Part shown: positions 25,155-36,640 of the stretch, piece by piece | Numbering within the stretch: the stretch's first letter is position 1 | Layout of the letters: every line of letters starts with the position of its first letter | NCBI RefSeq assembly: GCF_016734815.1 | Contig: NZ_JAERQF010000006.1 | Span: 62,001 to 126,000, forward strand | DNA from: Hymenobacter rubidus | Lineage (GTDB): Bacteria > Bacteroidota > Bacteroidia > Cytophagales > Hymenobacteraceae | Length of the DNA: 64,000 nt | Reading direction: 5' to 3' | Notes under the pieces: generated by a model | Database searches by the model: none | What the model was told of the DNA's origin: nothing | Seen by the model: only the letters and a program-made list of their open reading frames with translations | Position numbers and translations under genes: made by a program

Positions 25155-26045
25155 CTAGAAGCTGCCCACCGTGGCCGTGGGCACAATTTTCTTCACCAGG
25201 CCTTGCAGCACTTTGCCGGGGCCGCACTCCACAAAGTCGGCAGCGCCGTCGGCGGCCATGCGCTGCACGAGCTGGGTCCAGCGCACGGGGGCCGTGAGTT
25301 GGGCCAGCAGGTTGGCTTTGATTTCGGCCGGGTCGGTGTGGGGAAGGGCGTCCACGTTCTGGTACACGGGGCAGCGGGCCGGGCCGAAGGTGGTTTTCTC
25401 GATGGCGGCAGCCAGCGCGGCGGCGGCGCTCTGCATCAGCGGCGAGTGGAAGGCACCGCCCACGGGCAGCGGCAGGGCCCGCTTGGCACCGGCTGCTTTC
25501 AGGGCTTCGCAGGCCTGAGCCACGCCTTCGGCCGAGCCCGAAATCACAAGCTGGCCGGGGCAGTTGTAGTTGGCGGCCACCACCACGTGGCCGCTGGCCG
25601 AAATTTCCTGGCAGATGCGCTCCACCGTGGCATCGTCGAGGCCCAGAATGGCGGCCATGGTGCCGGGCTGCTCCTCGCAGGCCGCCTGCATGGCTTGGGC
25701 GCGGCGGGCCACCAGCGGCAGCGCATCTTCAAACTTCAGCACCCCGGCCGCCACCAGCGCCGAGAATTCCCCGAGCGAATGGCCGGCGGTGCTGGCCGCT
25801 TCGAAACCCGGCTGGGCCACAAACTGCGCCACCGAATGCACGAAAATGGCGGGTTGGGTCACATCGGTGCGGCGCAGGTCCTCCTCAGAACCCGAAAACA
25901 TGATGTCGGTGAGGCAGAAGCCCAGGATGTCGTTGGCTTGGGTGAGCAGCGCGCGGGCGTCGAGGTTTTGCTCAAACAGCTCGCGGGCCATGCCCGGAAA
26001 CTGGCTGCCCTGGCCAGGAAATAGTACGGATTTAGACGAAGTCAT
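25155..26045 (-). CDS. fabD: Malonyl-CoA--acyl carrier protein transacylase
   Basis: 296 residues, typical FabD length. GQGSQ at 11-15, nucleophile Ser90 in GHSLGEF, and His200 in GAFHSPLM complete the active site. It loads malonyl groups onto acyl carrier protein for fatty-acid synthesis. ATG 26045 gives the canonical N-terminus MTSSKSVLFPGQGSQF. An open frame to 26084 is longer than in the family. No other fab genes are in the window. It is followed by the GT-C-like gene. Confidence 0.96.
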   Translation of the reverse strand: MTSSKSVLFPGQGSQFPGMARELFEQNLDARALLTQANDILGFCLTDIMFSGSEEDLRRTDVTQPAIFVHSVAQFVAQPGFEAASTAGHSLGEFSALVAAGVLKFEDALPLVARRAQAMQAACEEQPGTMAAILGLDDATVERICQEISASGHVVVAANYNCPGQLVISGSAEGVAQACEALKAAGAKRALPLPVGGAFHSPLMQSAAAALAAAIEKTTFGPARCPVYQNVDALPHTDPAEIKANLLAQLTAPVRWTQLVQRMAADGAADFVECGPGKVLQGLVKKIVPTATVGSF

Positions 26046-26113
26046 TGAACAGTGCGAAAGGTTGGTGAGGGTGGGTTGGGACAAACTACAAAAGATGTTT
26101 GGGATTTGCTCAG

Positions 26114-26207
26114 AACGTCATGCAGAGCGTCGCGAAGCATCTTTACGGCGTAAGTATTCTGATTTACCGTTGCGGTAAAGATGCTTCGCGGCGCTCTGCA
26201 TGACGTT
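26114..26207. repeat. Family C-like palindrome, diverged (CATGCAGAGCGCCGCGAAGC)
   Basis: 33-bp arms (26114-26146 and 26175-26207) with one mismatch and a 28-bp spacer. The layout and core (GAGCG-CGCGAAG) resemble the TCATCCTGAGCG repeats. It lies between fabD and the first giant T9SS gene. Confidence 0.88.
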
Positions 26208-26273
26208 CCAGGCACTTTTTATACCGCTGAAAAAAGCAAAGCGGGCGCAAGCTGCACAAAAACCGGCATTGAC

Positions 26274-26309
26274 CAAAAAAAGCGGAGCGAGCCATGCAGC
26301 CCACTCCGC
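26274..26309 (-). terminator. Terminator of the first giant T9SS gene
   Basis: GCGGAG stem (26282-26287 with 26304-26309) followed on the minus strand by TTTTTTT. It lies 48 bp after the stop. Confidence 0.65.
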
Positions 26310-26356
26310 CCCCTTGTTTAACCCGTGCCAACCATCAAGACCAGCTTCCGCCGGGG

Positions 26357-29323
26357 CTAGCGGATGATTTCCACCCAGCCTTTGTAGGTGCGCTTGGTGT
26401 TGGCCTGGTCGGCAAATTCTACCTGGGCCAGGTAGAAATAAATGCCGTCGGAAACCCTCACCCCGGCCCCGGCTTCCCCCGCCGGCCCGCCGCTCCAGTT
26501 GATAAGGATAGGGTCCGAGGCCGTAGTCGTGTTTTCGAAAACCTTCACGCCCCAGCGGTTGAACGCCTGAAAGTGGACGCTGCGCACGGGGCTGCTGTTT
26601 TTGGGCCGGAACACATTGTTCTGTGCATCGCCGTTGGGGGTGAAGATGTTGGGAAGTTTGAAAAACACGCAGTTGTCCTGGCATGCCACGTTGCTGGTGT
26701 CGCTCGCCACCGTGCTGGGGGCCACGGCCTGCACGGCGTAGCACCCGCCCGAAAACGTCAGGTTGGTGTGGGCAAAGCGGGGCTGCGTGGTGGTGCCGAT
26801 GAGCGTGAACCGGCCCGTGGGCGTGGGCCGGTAGTAAACGCGGTAGCTGGCTACAGTAGCATCACAGCCGGGCGGCTGGCTACCTGCGCTCCAGCGCAGG
26901 TGGTTGGTGTAGTACTCATCGGTGCGCGGAAACTCCTGCAACCCAGCCAGGCTGTCGCAATTGGTGACTTCGAGCGTCAGCACGGGCGTGCACGGCGGAC
27001 TCACGAGCTGGGTGCACCGTTCCTGGCTCTTGTTGAGCAGTGAACTCAGAAAGTTCAGATTGGTGTAGCGGCCGTTGGTTTGCACGTAGTAGCAATAGGT
27101 TTGGCCTTTCACCAAAGCGGGGTCGGCGTCGGGGTAGCTGCCGCCGGTGGCCGTGCTCACCGCGGTGCCAAGGCGCGTGTAAGGCCCCGTGCCCCCCGTG
27201 CGGCGGTACACAACGGTGGGCTGGGTGCTGGCGGCGTTGTCCCAGGGCACGGCAAACGACCAGCTCACGAGCATCTGGGTGGCGGAGCGGTTGGGCACCA
27301 CGGTGGTGCGCACGCTGCTGGCCGTGGGCCCGGTTTCGGTAATAGTTGCCCCCTGGCCCGCTGGAAAGGTGCGCACAAAATCGAGCCTGTAGCTATACTG
27401 CAGGTCCTGGGTATTTAGGCCATTGTCTACATACACCGTGTCCGTCAGGTTGGTGAAGGGCGCGCGCACCGCCGTAAACGTCGTTGGGTTTTGCCCCACG
27501 CCCCGCGAGAGCACATACGAGGGCGTACCGCCCAGGACGGCCCCGGAGGCGGCCCGGGGCTGGGTCCAGCGCACCGTAATCTGGCCATTGGTGGTGCTGG
27601 TGCTTTCCACATCCACGTTGGTTAGCATGGCCGAGCGGCCCGCAATGGTGAGGCAAACTTCCTGCGAGGCAATGCTTTCGCCCAGCCCCGGCAGCGGAAA
27701 GTCGGCGTAGATGCGGTAGCAGTAGGTCTGGCCCCGGGAGAGCCCCTGCTGAGTGCCGCTGGCATCGGTGTTGTAATCCGTGAACGACGTGGCATTGGGC
27801 AGAACAGTGCCAATGCGCACGTAGCCCGACGAGGCGGGAATACCGGTTTCGCACGCTCCCGGCGCGGGCCCCGGGCCCAGCCTGCGGTAGATGTAGAGGT
27901 GCGCGGCGTTGGCGCACACGTACGGGTCCCAGTCCAGCTTGGCGGCATTAAGGGTGCTGCCCGTGGCCACCAGGGGGGCCACGCGCACGCTTTGCGGGGG
28001 CGGGCCGACCACGGTAATGCGCCAGGTTTTTTCGTCAATCAGCGGCGGGTTGGTGGTCGTTTGCGGCGTGGGGTTGTCCTGGGCCTTGAACACGACCAGA
28101 TAGGGAGAGCGGGCCACGTTGCTGCAATCAGTGCGCCAGCTGAAAGTGCCGCGGGCCGTGGGCGGGCCGCTCTGGCTCTGCACAAACGTGGCCGGCGGCA
28201 GAATGCCGCTGTAAGCAAACAAGGTCACGGGCGTTGGGACCGAGCCGGCGCTGCTGCCGTCGGTGGCCGTCACGGCGCCCGTCACGGTCTGCCCGGCCAC
28301 CACGCAGAGGTCGGCCGGAATCGTCAAGGCCGGCCGCAGGTTGGCCGTGGCCGACACAATAATCTGCATGTCCCGAATCACGACACCAATCCGGATTTTT
28401 ACGCCCGAGGCGGTGCGGCGCCACTCCTCCACTTCCATGGCCACATTGTAGAAGCCGGCCGCTATCGGAGCGTTCCAGATTAGCTGGCCCGTTTGGGCGT
28501 CTTGGTTAAAAATTGCCGGTATAGCACCCGCAAAGCCCGTTTGCACGCCGTTCTGGTCAATGTAGTCTGCCTGCACCGGCGTCAGGCCGGGTGTCACCAC
28601 GGGGTCGTTTGGGTAGTGGTAGTTGGTACAAGGCGTGGCGATGGGCCGGTTGGTGCCCGTGCCCGTGGCGCAGGGGGGTCCCACAATATCAGCGGCCAGC
28701 GTGGTCACCTGCTGGCAATAGCGCAGGTGAAACGCCAGCGAGTCGTGGTCGGCATCGTAGGCAGCAGGATTATGCAGAAACACCTGGCCCACCGCACCCC
28801 GGTCCACGGCCGGGGCCGTGAGCACGGGCGAGTGGTTGAGCCCCAGCAGCGGGTCAATCGAAATGGAGGTACTGATGTAAAAGGATTGGTGGTCGGGCGT
28901 GCTCATGTTCAGCACGCCATCGTTCCGGTTTTCGCCCACAAAGCTCACGGTGAAGCTGCCCGTGGTGGTAAACGTATGCTCGAAATAATACACGCTCAGA
29001 GCCGTATCGGTATTGCCGGGGATGAGCTGCCGGGGGCCTATCCGGGCCACAGGGGTACAGGTGGAGGTGCCATCTCCGAAAAAGATGATGGCACCCGGCT
29101 GGTCGACCGAGCTAAGCAACCCTTTGCTGATGTCCAGGTACAGCGTCATCTTGAAGAAGATGCGGCGCGGGTTATGCCCCACGGTAGTATCCACCTTGGC
29201 CTGAATGTCGCCGGCCCGGATGTGGGAAGCCTGGGCAGTGCCCGGCCACAAGCTCAGCCCCATGACGAGCATCAGCCCCACTAAAAGACCTAACCACTTA
29301 TCTGCAAGTATATTACGCGCCAT
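26357..29323 (-). CDS. Giant secreted protein with gliding-motility-associated C-terminal (CHU_C-like) domain, copy 1
   Basis: 988 residues. A signal peptide ends at AQA before SHIRAGDIQAK, an N-terminal motif of this family. The middle contains several immunoglobulin- or fibronectin-like modules (for example QTVTGAVTATDGSSAGSVPT near 340 and paired YCYRIYADFPLP-like strands). The last about 90 residues carry KLPNIFTPNGDAQNNVFRP, AFNRWGVKVFEN and a terminal YKGWVEIIR, the T9SS type B sorting region. It is probably a surface adhesin or structural protein. ATG 29323 is preferred over an adjacent TTG. The gene downstream in the array (29738-32662) is a paralog. Confidence 0.9.
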   Translation of the reverse strand: MARNILADKWLGLLVGLMLVMGLSLWPGTAQASHIRAGDIQAKVDTTVGHNPRRIFFKMTLYLDISKGLLSSVDQPGAIIFFGDGTSTCTPVARIGPRQLIPGNTDTALSVYYFEHTFTTTGSFTVSFVGENRNDGVLNMSTPDHQSFYISTSISIDPLLGLNHSPVLTAPAVDRGAVGQVFLHNPAAYDADHDSLAFHLRYCQQVTTLAADIVGPPCATGTGTNRPIATPCTNYHYPNDPVVTPGLTPVQADYIDQNGVQTGFAGAIPAIFNQDAQTGQLIWNAPIAAGFYNVAMEVEEWRRTASGVKIRIGVVIRDMQIIVSATANLRPALTIPADLCVVAGQTVTGAVTATDGSSAGSVPTPVTLFAYSGILPPATFVQSQSGPPTARGTFSWRTDCSNVARSPYLVVFKAQDNPTPQTTTNPPLIDEKTWRITVVGPPPQSVRVAPLVATGSTLNAAKLDWDPYVCANAAHLYIYRRLGPGPAPGACETGIPASSGYVRIGTVLPNATSFTDYNTDASGTQQGLSRGQTYCYRIYADFPLPGLGESIASQEVCLTIAGRSAMLTNVDVESTSTTNGQITVRWTQPRAASGAVLGGTPSYVLSRGVGQNPTTFTAVRAPFTNLTDTVYVDNGLNTQDLQYSYRLDFVRTFPAGQGATITETGPTASSVRTTVVPNRSATQMLVSWSFAVPWDNAASTQPTVVYRRTGGTGPYTRLGTAVSTATGGSYPDADPALVKGQTYCYYVQTNGRYTNLNFLSSLLNKSQERCTQLVSPPCTPVLTLEVTNCDSLAGLQEFPRTDEYYTNHLRWSAGSQPPGCDATVASYRVYYRPTPTGRFTLIGTTTQPRFAHTNLTFSGGCYAVQAVAPSTVASDTSNVACQDNCVFFKLPNIFTPNGDAQNNVFRPKNSSPVRSVHFQAFNRWGVKVFENTTTASDPILINWSGGPAGEAGAGVRVSDGIYFYLAQVEFADQANTKRTYKGWVEIIR

Positions 29324-29529
29324 CAACTTGTACGGTTATATTTACAACAGGGCCCGGCTTCGGCGCCAATGCGCCCTCGGCCAAGTCCGTCCCAAGGTAC
29401 CGATACCGACGGGAATTCTGGCACGATGGGTATCTGCTCCTTCGAAGGCCGTTAGAGCCTTCCTCGGGTTGGTGTGGGGCTATGCAATTGGCAAGTACTC
29501 GTGCATAAGTTAAGCTTATTATGGCGCGG

Positions 29530-29586
29530 GCGCCTCACCCCCCGGCCCCCTCTTTGAAAAGGAGAGGGGGCCGGGGGGTGAGGCGC
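29530..29586. repeat. Family D palindrome, solo copy
   Basis: Perfect 24-bp arms (29530-29553, 29563-29586) built on CCTCACCCCCCGGCCCCCTC, loop of 9 nt. The same unit is found at 59682, 60174 and 60264 around the DUF559 gene. No DUF559 gene is here. The 411-bp gap between the two giant genes holds this repeat, the next terminator and the promoter region of copy 1. Confidence 0.88.
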
Positions 29587-29629
29587 ACCGCATGACCAAT
29601 ATTCTTACTTATGCGTTTCCATCAACAAA

Positions 29630-29662
29630 AGAGGCTGCCCGGTAATGGGCAGCCTCTTTTTC
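29630..29662. terminator. Terminator of the second giant T9SS gene, possibly bidirectional
   Basis: AGAGGCTGCCC (29630-29640) pairs with 29647-29657, T runs on both strands. It is about 76 bp after the stop at 29738. Confidence 0.8.
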
Positions 29663-29737
29663 TTGCCAATTGTTCGTTGTCTACTCCGTTGAAGGGGGCG
29701 TTGAGGCCAATAATTGCCAAATGGCAATTAAACCTGG

Positions 29738-32662
29738 CTAGCGCACAACCTCAACCCAGCCTTTGTAGGTGCGCTTGGTGTTGGCAAAGTCGGCAAACTC
29801 CACTTGTGCCAGGTAGTAGTAGATGCCATCAGAAACCTTGGCTGCTCCTGCGCCCGACTCCCCTACCGGCCCGCCGCCGTCCCAGTTGATGAGCACCCGG
29901 TCCGAAGCCGTGGTGGTGTTTTCAAAAACCTTCACGCCCCAGCGGTTGAACGCCTGAAAGTGGATGCTGCGCACGGGGCTATTTTTCTTGGGCCGGAAGG
30001 TGTCGTTTGTGCCGTCACCGTTCGGGGTAAAGATGTTGGGCAAACGGAAGAACACGCAGTTATCCTGGCAGGCCACGTTGCTGGTGTCGCTGGCAATGCC
30101 GCTCGGCGCAATGGCCCGCACGGCGTAGCACCCGCCCGAAAAATCGAGGTTGGCATGCAGGTAGCTGGTTTGGGTAGTGGTGCCAAGCAGCGTGAGGCGG
30201 CCTGTGGGCGTGGGCCGGTAATACACTTCGTAATTGGCCACCGTCGCATCGCAGCCAGCGGGCGTATTGCCCAAGGTCCAGCGCAGGCGGTTGGTGTAGC
30301 GCTGGTTCAGCCCCGGAAACTCGGGCAACGCGGCTAGGCTGTCGCAGTTGGTGGTTTGGAGCGCCAGCACGGGCGTGCACGGCGGGCTGTTGAGCACCAG
30401 GCAGCGCTGCTGGCTGCGGTTGAGCAGCGAATTGAGGTAGGCAATAGCCGCGTACTTGCCCTCCGTCACCACGTAGTAGCAATAGGTTTCGCCCTTGCGC
30501 AGGGTCGCGTCGTAGTCGAGGTAGGTGCCGCCCGCGGCCGAAGTCGGGGCGGTAGCCAGGCGCGTAAATGCCCCGTTGCCCACCCGACGGTAGATAACGG
30601 CTGGAACGGCCGAATTGTCCCACGGCACGTTGTAGGTCCAGCTCACGGTAATGGTCCGGGCCGAGGCGTCGGTGGGCAGCGCACTCACGCGCACGCTGCT
30701 GGCCGTGGGGGCGGCTTCGCGCACCGGGGCGCGGTTGTCGCCGGCCGGGAAGGTACGCACCACCTCTAGCTTATAGGTATACTGCTTGTCCTGGGTGTTC
30801 AGCCCGTTGTCGACATAGCAAGTATCCGTCAGCGAGGCAATGTTGGCGACCAGGGTAAACGTGGCCGGAGCAATGCCCTCGCCCCGCGACAGCGCGTAGG
30901 AGAGCGTGCCGTTGGTGCTGCACACCAGAGTACGGGGCTGGGTCCAGCACACATTTATCTGGCCGGCGGTGGTGCTGGTGGTTTCTACGTCCACTTTTTT
31001 CAGCATGGCGCCCCGGCCCGGCAACGACGCGCAAGCCTCTTGCGAGGCAATGCTGGCGCCCCCGCTCGGCAGCGGGAAGTCGGCATAAATGCGGTAGCAA
31101 TACGTTTGCCCGGCATTCAGGCCCAGGCCCGCATTGTCGTCGGTGAAGCCAGTGGCAGTGGGTGGCAGCTGTTTTACTAGGGTATAGCCAGCCGAAGCCG
31201 GGATGCCCGTGTCGCACGGCCCCGGCACGAAGCTCGACGAGCCCAGTTTCCGGTAAACATAGATGTGCGCAGCATTGGCGCACACATACGGGTTCCAGGT
31301 GAGGGCCACGGTGTTGAGCGTACCGCAAGTAGCCGGAATCGGTGTGGCCTGTAAGTTTTGCGGGGGCGGGCCGACCACGGTAATGCGCCAGGTTTTCTCG
31401 TCAATCAGCGGCGGGTTGGCAGCCGTCTGCGGCGTGGGGTTGTCCTGGGCCTTGAAGACCACCAGGTACGGCAGTTCGGCCACGTTGCGGCAATCCGTAT
31501 TCCAGGTAAAGGTGCCTCGGGCCGTGGGCGGACCGCTCTGGCTCTGCCCAAACGTGGCCGGCGGCAGAATGCCGCTGTAAGCAAACAAGGTCACCGGCGT
31601 TGGCGTCGAGCCGGCGCTGCTGCCGTCGGTGGCCGTCACGGCGCCCGTCACGGTCTGCCCGGCTATTACGCAGATGTCGGCCGGAATGGTAAGCGTCGGG
31701 CGCAGGTTGGTGGTCGCCGACACGATAATCTGCATGTCCCGAATTACTTCCCCGATGAGGCGGCGGCCCAGCGGCGTACGCCGCCATTCTTCCACCACCA
31801 TGGCCACGTTGTAAAAACCCACCTGCAGCGGGGCGTTCCACGTAATCTGGCCGGTGCGGGCGTCCTGTACAAAAATAGCCGGGTTGCCGGGCACGCCCAC
31901 CGGCACGCCTCCATAGGCTACCTGCACCGGGTTGGGCGCAATGGCCGGGTCGTTCGGGTAGCGGAAATTAGGAACCGGGGCCGCTACCGGCTGGTTGGTG
32001 CCCGTAGCATTGGCGCAGGGAGGCCCCACCACACTGGCGATGGACATGGCTACCGACTGGCTGCTCCGCAGCCGGAATGCCAGCGAATCCCCGTCGGCAT
32101 CATACGCCGCGGGGTTGTGCAAAAACACTTGGTTTGTCGCGGCTTTGTCCACGGCCGGCGCCGTGAGCACGGGCGAATGGTTGAGCCCCAGCGACGGGTC
32201 GATGGTCACGCGCGTGCTGATATAAAACGACTGGTTAGCCGAGGTGCTCATGTTCAACACCCCGGCATTCCGGTTTTCGCCAATAAAGCTGACCACAAAA
32301 CTGCCCGTCGTTTGAAAGATGTGCTCGAATTCATAGGTATTGACGCTGGTATCCGGACTGCCGGGCACCACGCGTTTCACTTTCCGGTCCACCCCGTCCA
32401 GGCAGGTCGAGGTGCCATCGCCGAAGAAAAACGTAGCCTTGGGCTGGTCCACGTTCGACGAGTTGTCGGTGTAGAGCACCATTTTGAAGAATATCCGGCG
32501 TGGATTATTCGTGACTGTATCCGGCTTGGCCTGAATATCACCGGCCCGGATGTGCGACGCCCACGCCCCCTGCGGCCCCAAACCCAGCCCCGTCAGGAAC
32601 ACCAGCAGCAACACTGCCAACCGCCCCACGGCCTTACCCCCAAATGGAAAAAAATGTATCAT
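29738..32662 (-). CDS. Giant secreted protein with CHU_C-like C-terminal domain, copy 2
   Basis: 974 residues from ATG 32662. It has the same architecture as copy 1: signal peptide, SHIRAGDIQAKPDT, Ig-like modules, then RLPNIFTPNGDGTNDTFRP and YKGWVEVVR. The identity is patchy. A central stretch (31355-31670, opposite 27990-28300 in copy 1) is nearly identical at DNA level, while flanks differ much more. A long open frame extends to 32716, but ATG 32662 (MIHFFPFGGKAVGRL) gives a normal signal peptide. It is divergent from sdhC. Same predicted role as copy 1. Confidence 0.9.
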   Translation of the reverse strand: MIHFFPFGGKAVGRLAVLLLVFLTGLGLGPQGAWASHIRAGDIQAKPDTVTNNPRRIFFKMVLYTDNSSNVDQPKATFFFGDGTSTCLDGVDRKVKRVVPGSPDTSVNTYEFEHIFQTTGSFVVSFIGENRNAGVLNMSTSANQSFYISTRVTIDPSLGLNHSPVLTAPAVDKAATNQVFLHNPAAYDADGDSLAFRLRSSQSVAMSIASVVGPPCANATGTNQPVAAPVPNFRYPNDPAIAPNPVQVAYGGVPVGVPGNPAIFVQDARTGQITWNAPLQVGFYNVAMVVEEWRRTPLGRRLIGEVIRDMQIIVSATTNLRPTLTIPADICVIAGQTVTGAVTATDGSSAGSTPTPVTLFAYSGILPPATFGQSQSGPPTARGTFTWNTDCRNVAELPYLVVFKAQDNPTPQTAANPPLIDEKTWRITVVGPPPQNLQATPIPATCGTLNTVALTWNPYVCANAAHIYVYRKLGSSSFVPGPCDTGIPASAGYTLVKQLPPTATGFTDDNAGLGLNAGQTYCYRIYADFPLPSGGASIASQEACASLPGRGAMLKKVDVETTSTTAGQINVCWTQPRTLVCSTNGTLSYALSRGEGIAPATFTLVANIASLTDTCYVDNGLNTQDKQYTYKLEVVRTFPAGDNRAPVREAAPTASSVRVSALPTDASARTITVSWTYNVPWDNSAVPAVIYRRVGNGAFTRLATAPTSAAGGTYLDYDATLRKGETYCYYVVTEGKYAAIAYLNSLLNRSQQRCLVLNSPPCTPVLALQTTNCDSLAALPEFPGLNQRYTNRLRWTLGNTPAGCDATVANYEVYYRPTPTGRLTLLGTTTQTSYLHANLDFSGGCYAVRAIAPSGIASDTSNVACQDNCVFFRLPNIFTPNGDGTNDTFRPKKNSPVRSIHFQAFNRWGVKVFENTTTASDRVLINWDGGGPVGESGAGAAKVSDGIYYYLAQVEFADFANTKRTYKGWVEVVR

Positions 32663-32886
32663 ACCAACCTGTGTGACAAGAAATAAGAAAACCATGCGGC
32701 CCGCTAGCTTCGGCAACGCCCGCCAGCAGCCTGAAAAGCCCTGAGCCTGACCAAATGTTGCGCGCCGCGCCCGTGCCTGTAAACGATGCCGGCGGCGGAT
32801 AGATTCACCACGCCCCGCAATGTTTTGCTGGCTGGCCCTGCGCGCAAGAATCGGGCCGGCGCGTTGTTCGGTTAGCGGGTGGGGCC

Positions 32887-32894
32887 TACCTTTG
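32887..32894 (+). promoter_or_regulatory. Promoter of sdhCAB: -7 box TACCTTTG
   Basis: Exact TAnnTTTG with a TTG 20 bp upstream (32864-32866), giving the best complete promoter seen here. The leader would be about 38 nt to ATG 32938. Confidence 0.7.
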
Positions 32895-32937
32895 AGCCCT
32901 TAAACATACCTCTTCACTTCCCCAGTTTGGCTACTTT

Positions 32938-33696
32938 ATGAGTTGGATAACAAAAACTTTAACCAGCAGCATCGGCCGGAAGATTATTATGGCCGCTACG
33001 GGCCTGTTTCTGTGCACGTTCCTGGTGGTTCACCTCATTGGTAATTTGCAGCTGTTCAAGCACGACGGCGGCGCTGCCTTCAACACCTACTCGCATTTCA
33101 TGGGCACCAATCCCATTATTCGTACCATTGAGTGGGGATTGGTACTGGGGTTCGGCTTCCACATTTACGAAGCCTTTGCCCTCACCCGCCGCAACAAGGC
33201 CGCTCGCGGCGCCCAAGGCTACGTGAGCAACCACTCCGAGCAAAACAGCGAATGGACCTCCCGCAACATGGGCATTCTGGGCACCATCATCCTGATTTTT
33301 CTGCTGGTGCACCTCTACAATTTCTTCTGGCGTGCCCGCTTTGCCGGCGACCTGCCCCGCATGGGCGGCGACAACCTGGAAACCCGCGACTACGACAACC
33401 TCTACATGGCCGTGGTTTCCTCGTTCCACCACCTGTGGTACGTGCTGCTCTACGTAGCCGCCCAAATCAGCCTCGGCTACCATTTGTGGCACGGCTTCCG
33501 CTCCGGCTTCCAGACCCTGGGCCTCAACCACCGCAAGTACACGCCGCTCATCAAATCGGTCGGCTACATCTTCGCCGTGGTGGTATCGGCGGGCTTTGCG
33601 GCCATGCCGCTGTACTTCTACCTGTTCACCAACGACCAGGGCGAGCTGGCCGCCAACGTCCCCACTTTCATTCACACGGTGGCTTCGGCTTTTTAA
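32938..33696 (+). CDS. sdhC: Succinate dehydrogenase cytochrome b558 subunit
   Basis: 252 residues with five hydrophobic segments. His residues in TFLVVHLIGNLQLF, GFHIYEAF, VHLYNFFW and FHHLWYVLLY are the expected haem and quinone-site ligands of the single-subunit (type B) anchor. It anchors the SdhAB catalytic dimer and passes electrons to menaquinone. First gene of sdhCAB, followed by 102 bp and then sdhA. Confidence 0.94.
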   Translation: MSWITKTLTSSIGRKIIMAATGLFLCTFLVVHLIGNLQLFKHDGGAAFNTYSHFMGTNPIIRTIEWGLVLGFGFHIYEAFALTRRNKAARGAQGYVSNHSEQNSEWTSRNMGILGTIILIFLLVHLYNFFWRARFAGDLPRMGGDNLETRDYDNLYMAVVSSFHHLWYVLLYVAAQISLGYHLWHGFRSGFQTLGLNHRKYTPLIKSVGYIFAVVVSAGFAAMPLYFYLFTNDQGELAANVPTFIHTVASAF

Positions 33697-33764
33697 TTGA
33701 TTAGGGGCGATAAAACCAGCGGCTTGGCTTAACACCTGTAGCCTTTCGCTGTTATCTTATCACG

Positions 33765-33796
33765 CCATCACTCAGTCATTCCATCACTCAGTCACT
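33765..33796 (+). repeat. Tandem 16-bp duplication directly before the sdhA start
   Basis: CCATCACTCAGTCATT (33765-33780) followed by CCATCACTCAGTCACT (33781-33796), one difference, ending 2 bp before ATG 33799. It replaces the region where a ribosome binding site would be. Confidence 0.85.
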
Positions 33797-33798
33797 CT

Positions 33799-35733
<1,935 letters not shown>

Positions 35734-35742
35734 ATTTTAGAC

Positions 35743-35826
35743 ATGAGAAAATGAGATATGAGAGGCGAGATTCTCAGGGTTAGCCCGGTTATCTCGGTTC
35801 TCATTTCTCTTAGTCTCACCTCTCAT
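35743..35826 (+). promoter_or_regulatory. Intercistronic hairpin region between sdhA and sdhB
   Basis: ATGAGAGGCGAG (35758-35769) pairs with CTCACCTCTCAT (35815-35826) with one mismatch. A second pair (35743-35757 with the ATCTCGGTTCTCAT stretch) extends it. It lies in the 100-bp gap and may affect mRNA processing or sdhB translation. Confidence 0.45.
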
Positions 35827-35833
35827 AAGAAAA

Positions 35834-36619
35834 ATGGCCGGTTCCAACCCCAACGCTAAACCGATGAACCTGACCCTGAATGTGTGGCGGCAACCCAACC
35901 GCCAGGCGCAGGGAAAAATTGTGGAGTATCATGTGAAGGACATTTCGCCCGATATGTCTTTCCTGGAGATGCTCGATGTGCTGAACGAGGATTTGCTGCA
36001 CGCTGGGCAGGACCCGGTGGCGTTCGACCACGACTGCCGCGAAGGCATCTGCGGGTCGTGCGATTTGTTCATCAACGGCCGCAGCCACGGCCCGGAGAAA
36101 GGCACCACCACCTGCCAGCTCCACATGCGCAAGTTTTCGGACGGCGACACCATCACCATCGAGCCTTGGCGGGCCACGGCTTTTCCCGTTAACAAGGACC
36201 TGAGCGTGGACCGGTCGGCTTTCGACCGCATCATTCAGGCCGGCGGCTACGTGAGCGTGAACACCGGCGGTGCCCCCGACGGCAACGAAATTCCGATTCC
36301 GAAAGACATTTCGGACCGGGCATTCGAGGCGGCAACCTGCATTGGCTGCGGCGCCTGCGTGGCGGCTTGCAAAAATGCTTCGGCCATGCTGTTTGTGTCG
36401 GCCAAAGTTTCGCAGCTGGCTTTGCTGCCCCAGGGCCAGGTGGAGCGCAAAACCCGCGTCGAAAACATGGTGGCGCAGATGGACAAAGAAGGCTTCGGCG
36501 CCTGCACCAACATCGGCTCCTGCGCCGCGGAGTGCCCGGTAGGCATCTCGCTGGAAAACATTGCCATTCTGAACCGCGAATTCCTGGCGGCCAAAGCCGC
36601 CTCGAATAACCTGGCGTAA
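35834..36619 (+). CDS. sdhB: Succinate dehydrogenase iron-sulfur subunit
   Basis: 261 residues. The N-terminal plant-type ferredoxin domain has [12 protein letters not shown] (2Fe-2S). The C-terminal domain has [15 protein letters not shown] and [15 protein letters not shown] for the 4Fe-4S and 3Fe-4S clusters. It links the flavoprotein to the quinone site. Last gene of sdhCAB and followed by a strong terminator. Confidence 0.97.
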   Translation: MAGSNPNAKPMNLTLNVWRQPNRQAQGKIVEYHVKDISPDMSFLEMLDVLNEDLLHAGQDPVAFDHDCREGICGSCDLFINGRSHGPEKGTTTCQLHMRKFSDGDTITIEPWRATAFPVNKDLSVDRSAFDRIIQAGGYVSVNTGGAPDGNEIPIPKDISDRAFEAATCIGCGACVAACKNASAMLFVSAKVSQLALLPQGQVERKTRVENMVAQMDKEGFGACTNIGSCAAECPVGISLENIAILNREFLAAKAASNNLA

Positions 36620-36640
36620 GGCAATTGAAACTGCTAAACC

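Noticed and set aside
31358..32686. 442-aa ORF opposite the second giant T9SS gene
   Set aside because: Arg/His/Gly-rich shadow with no promoter and no recognisable domain.
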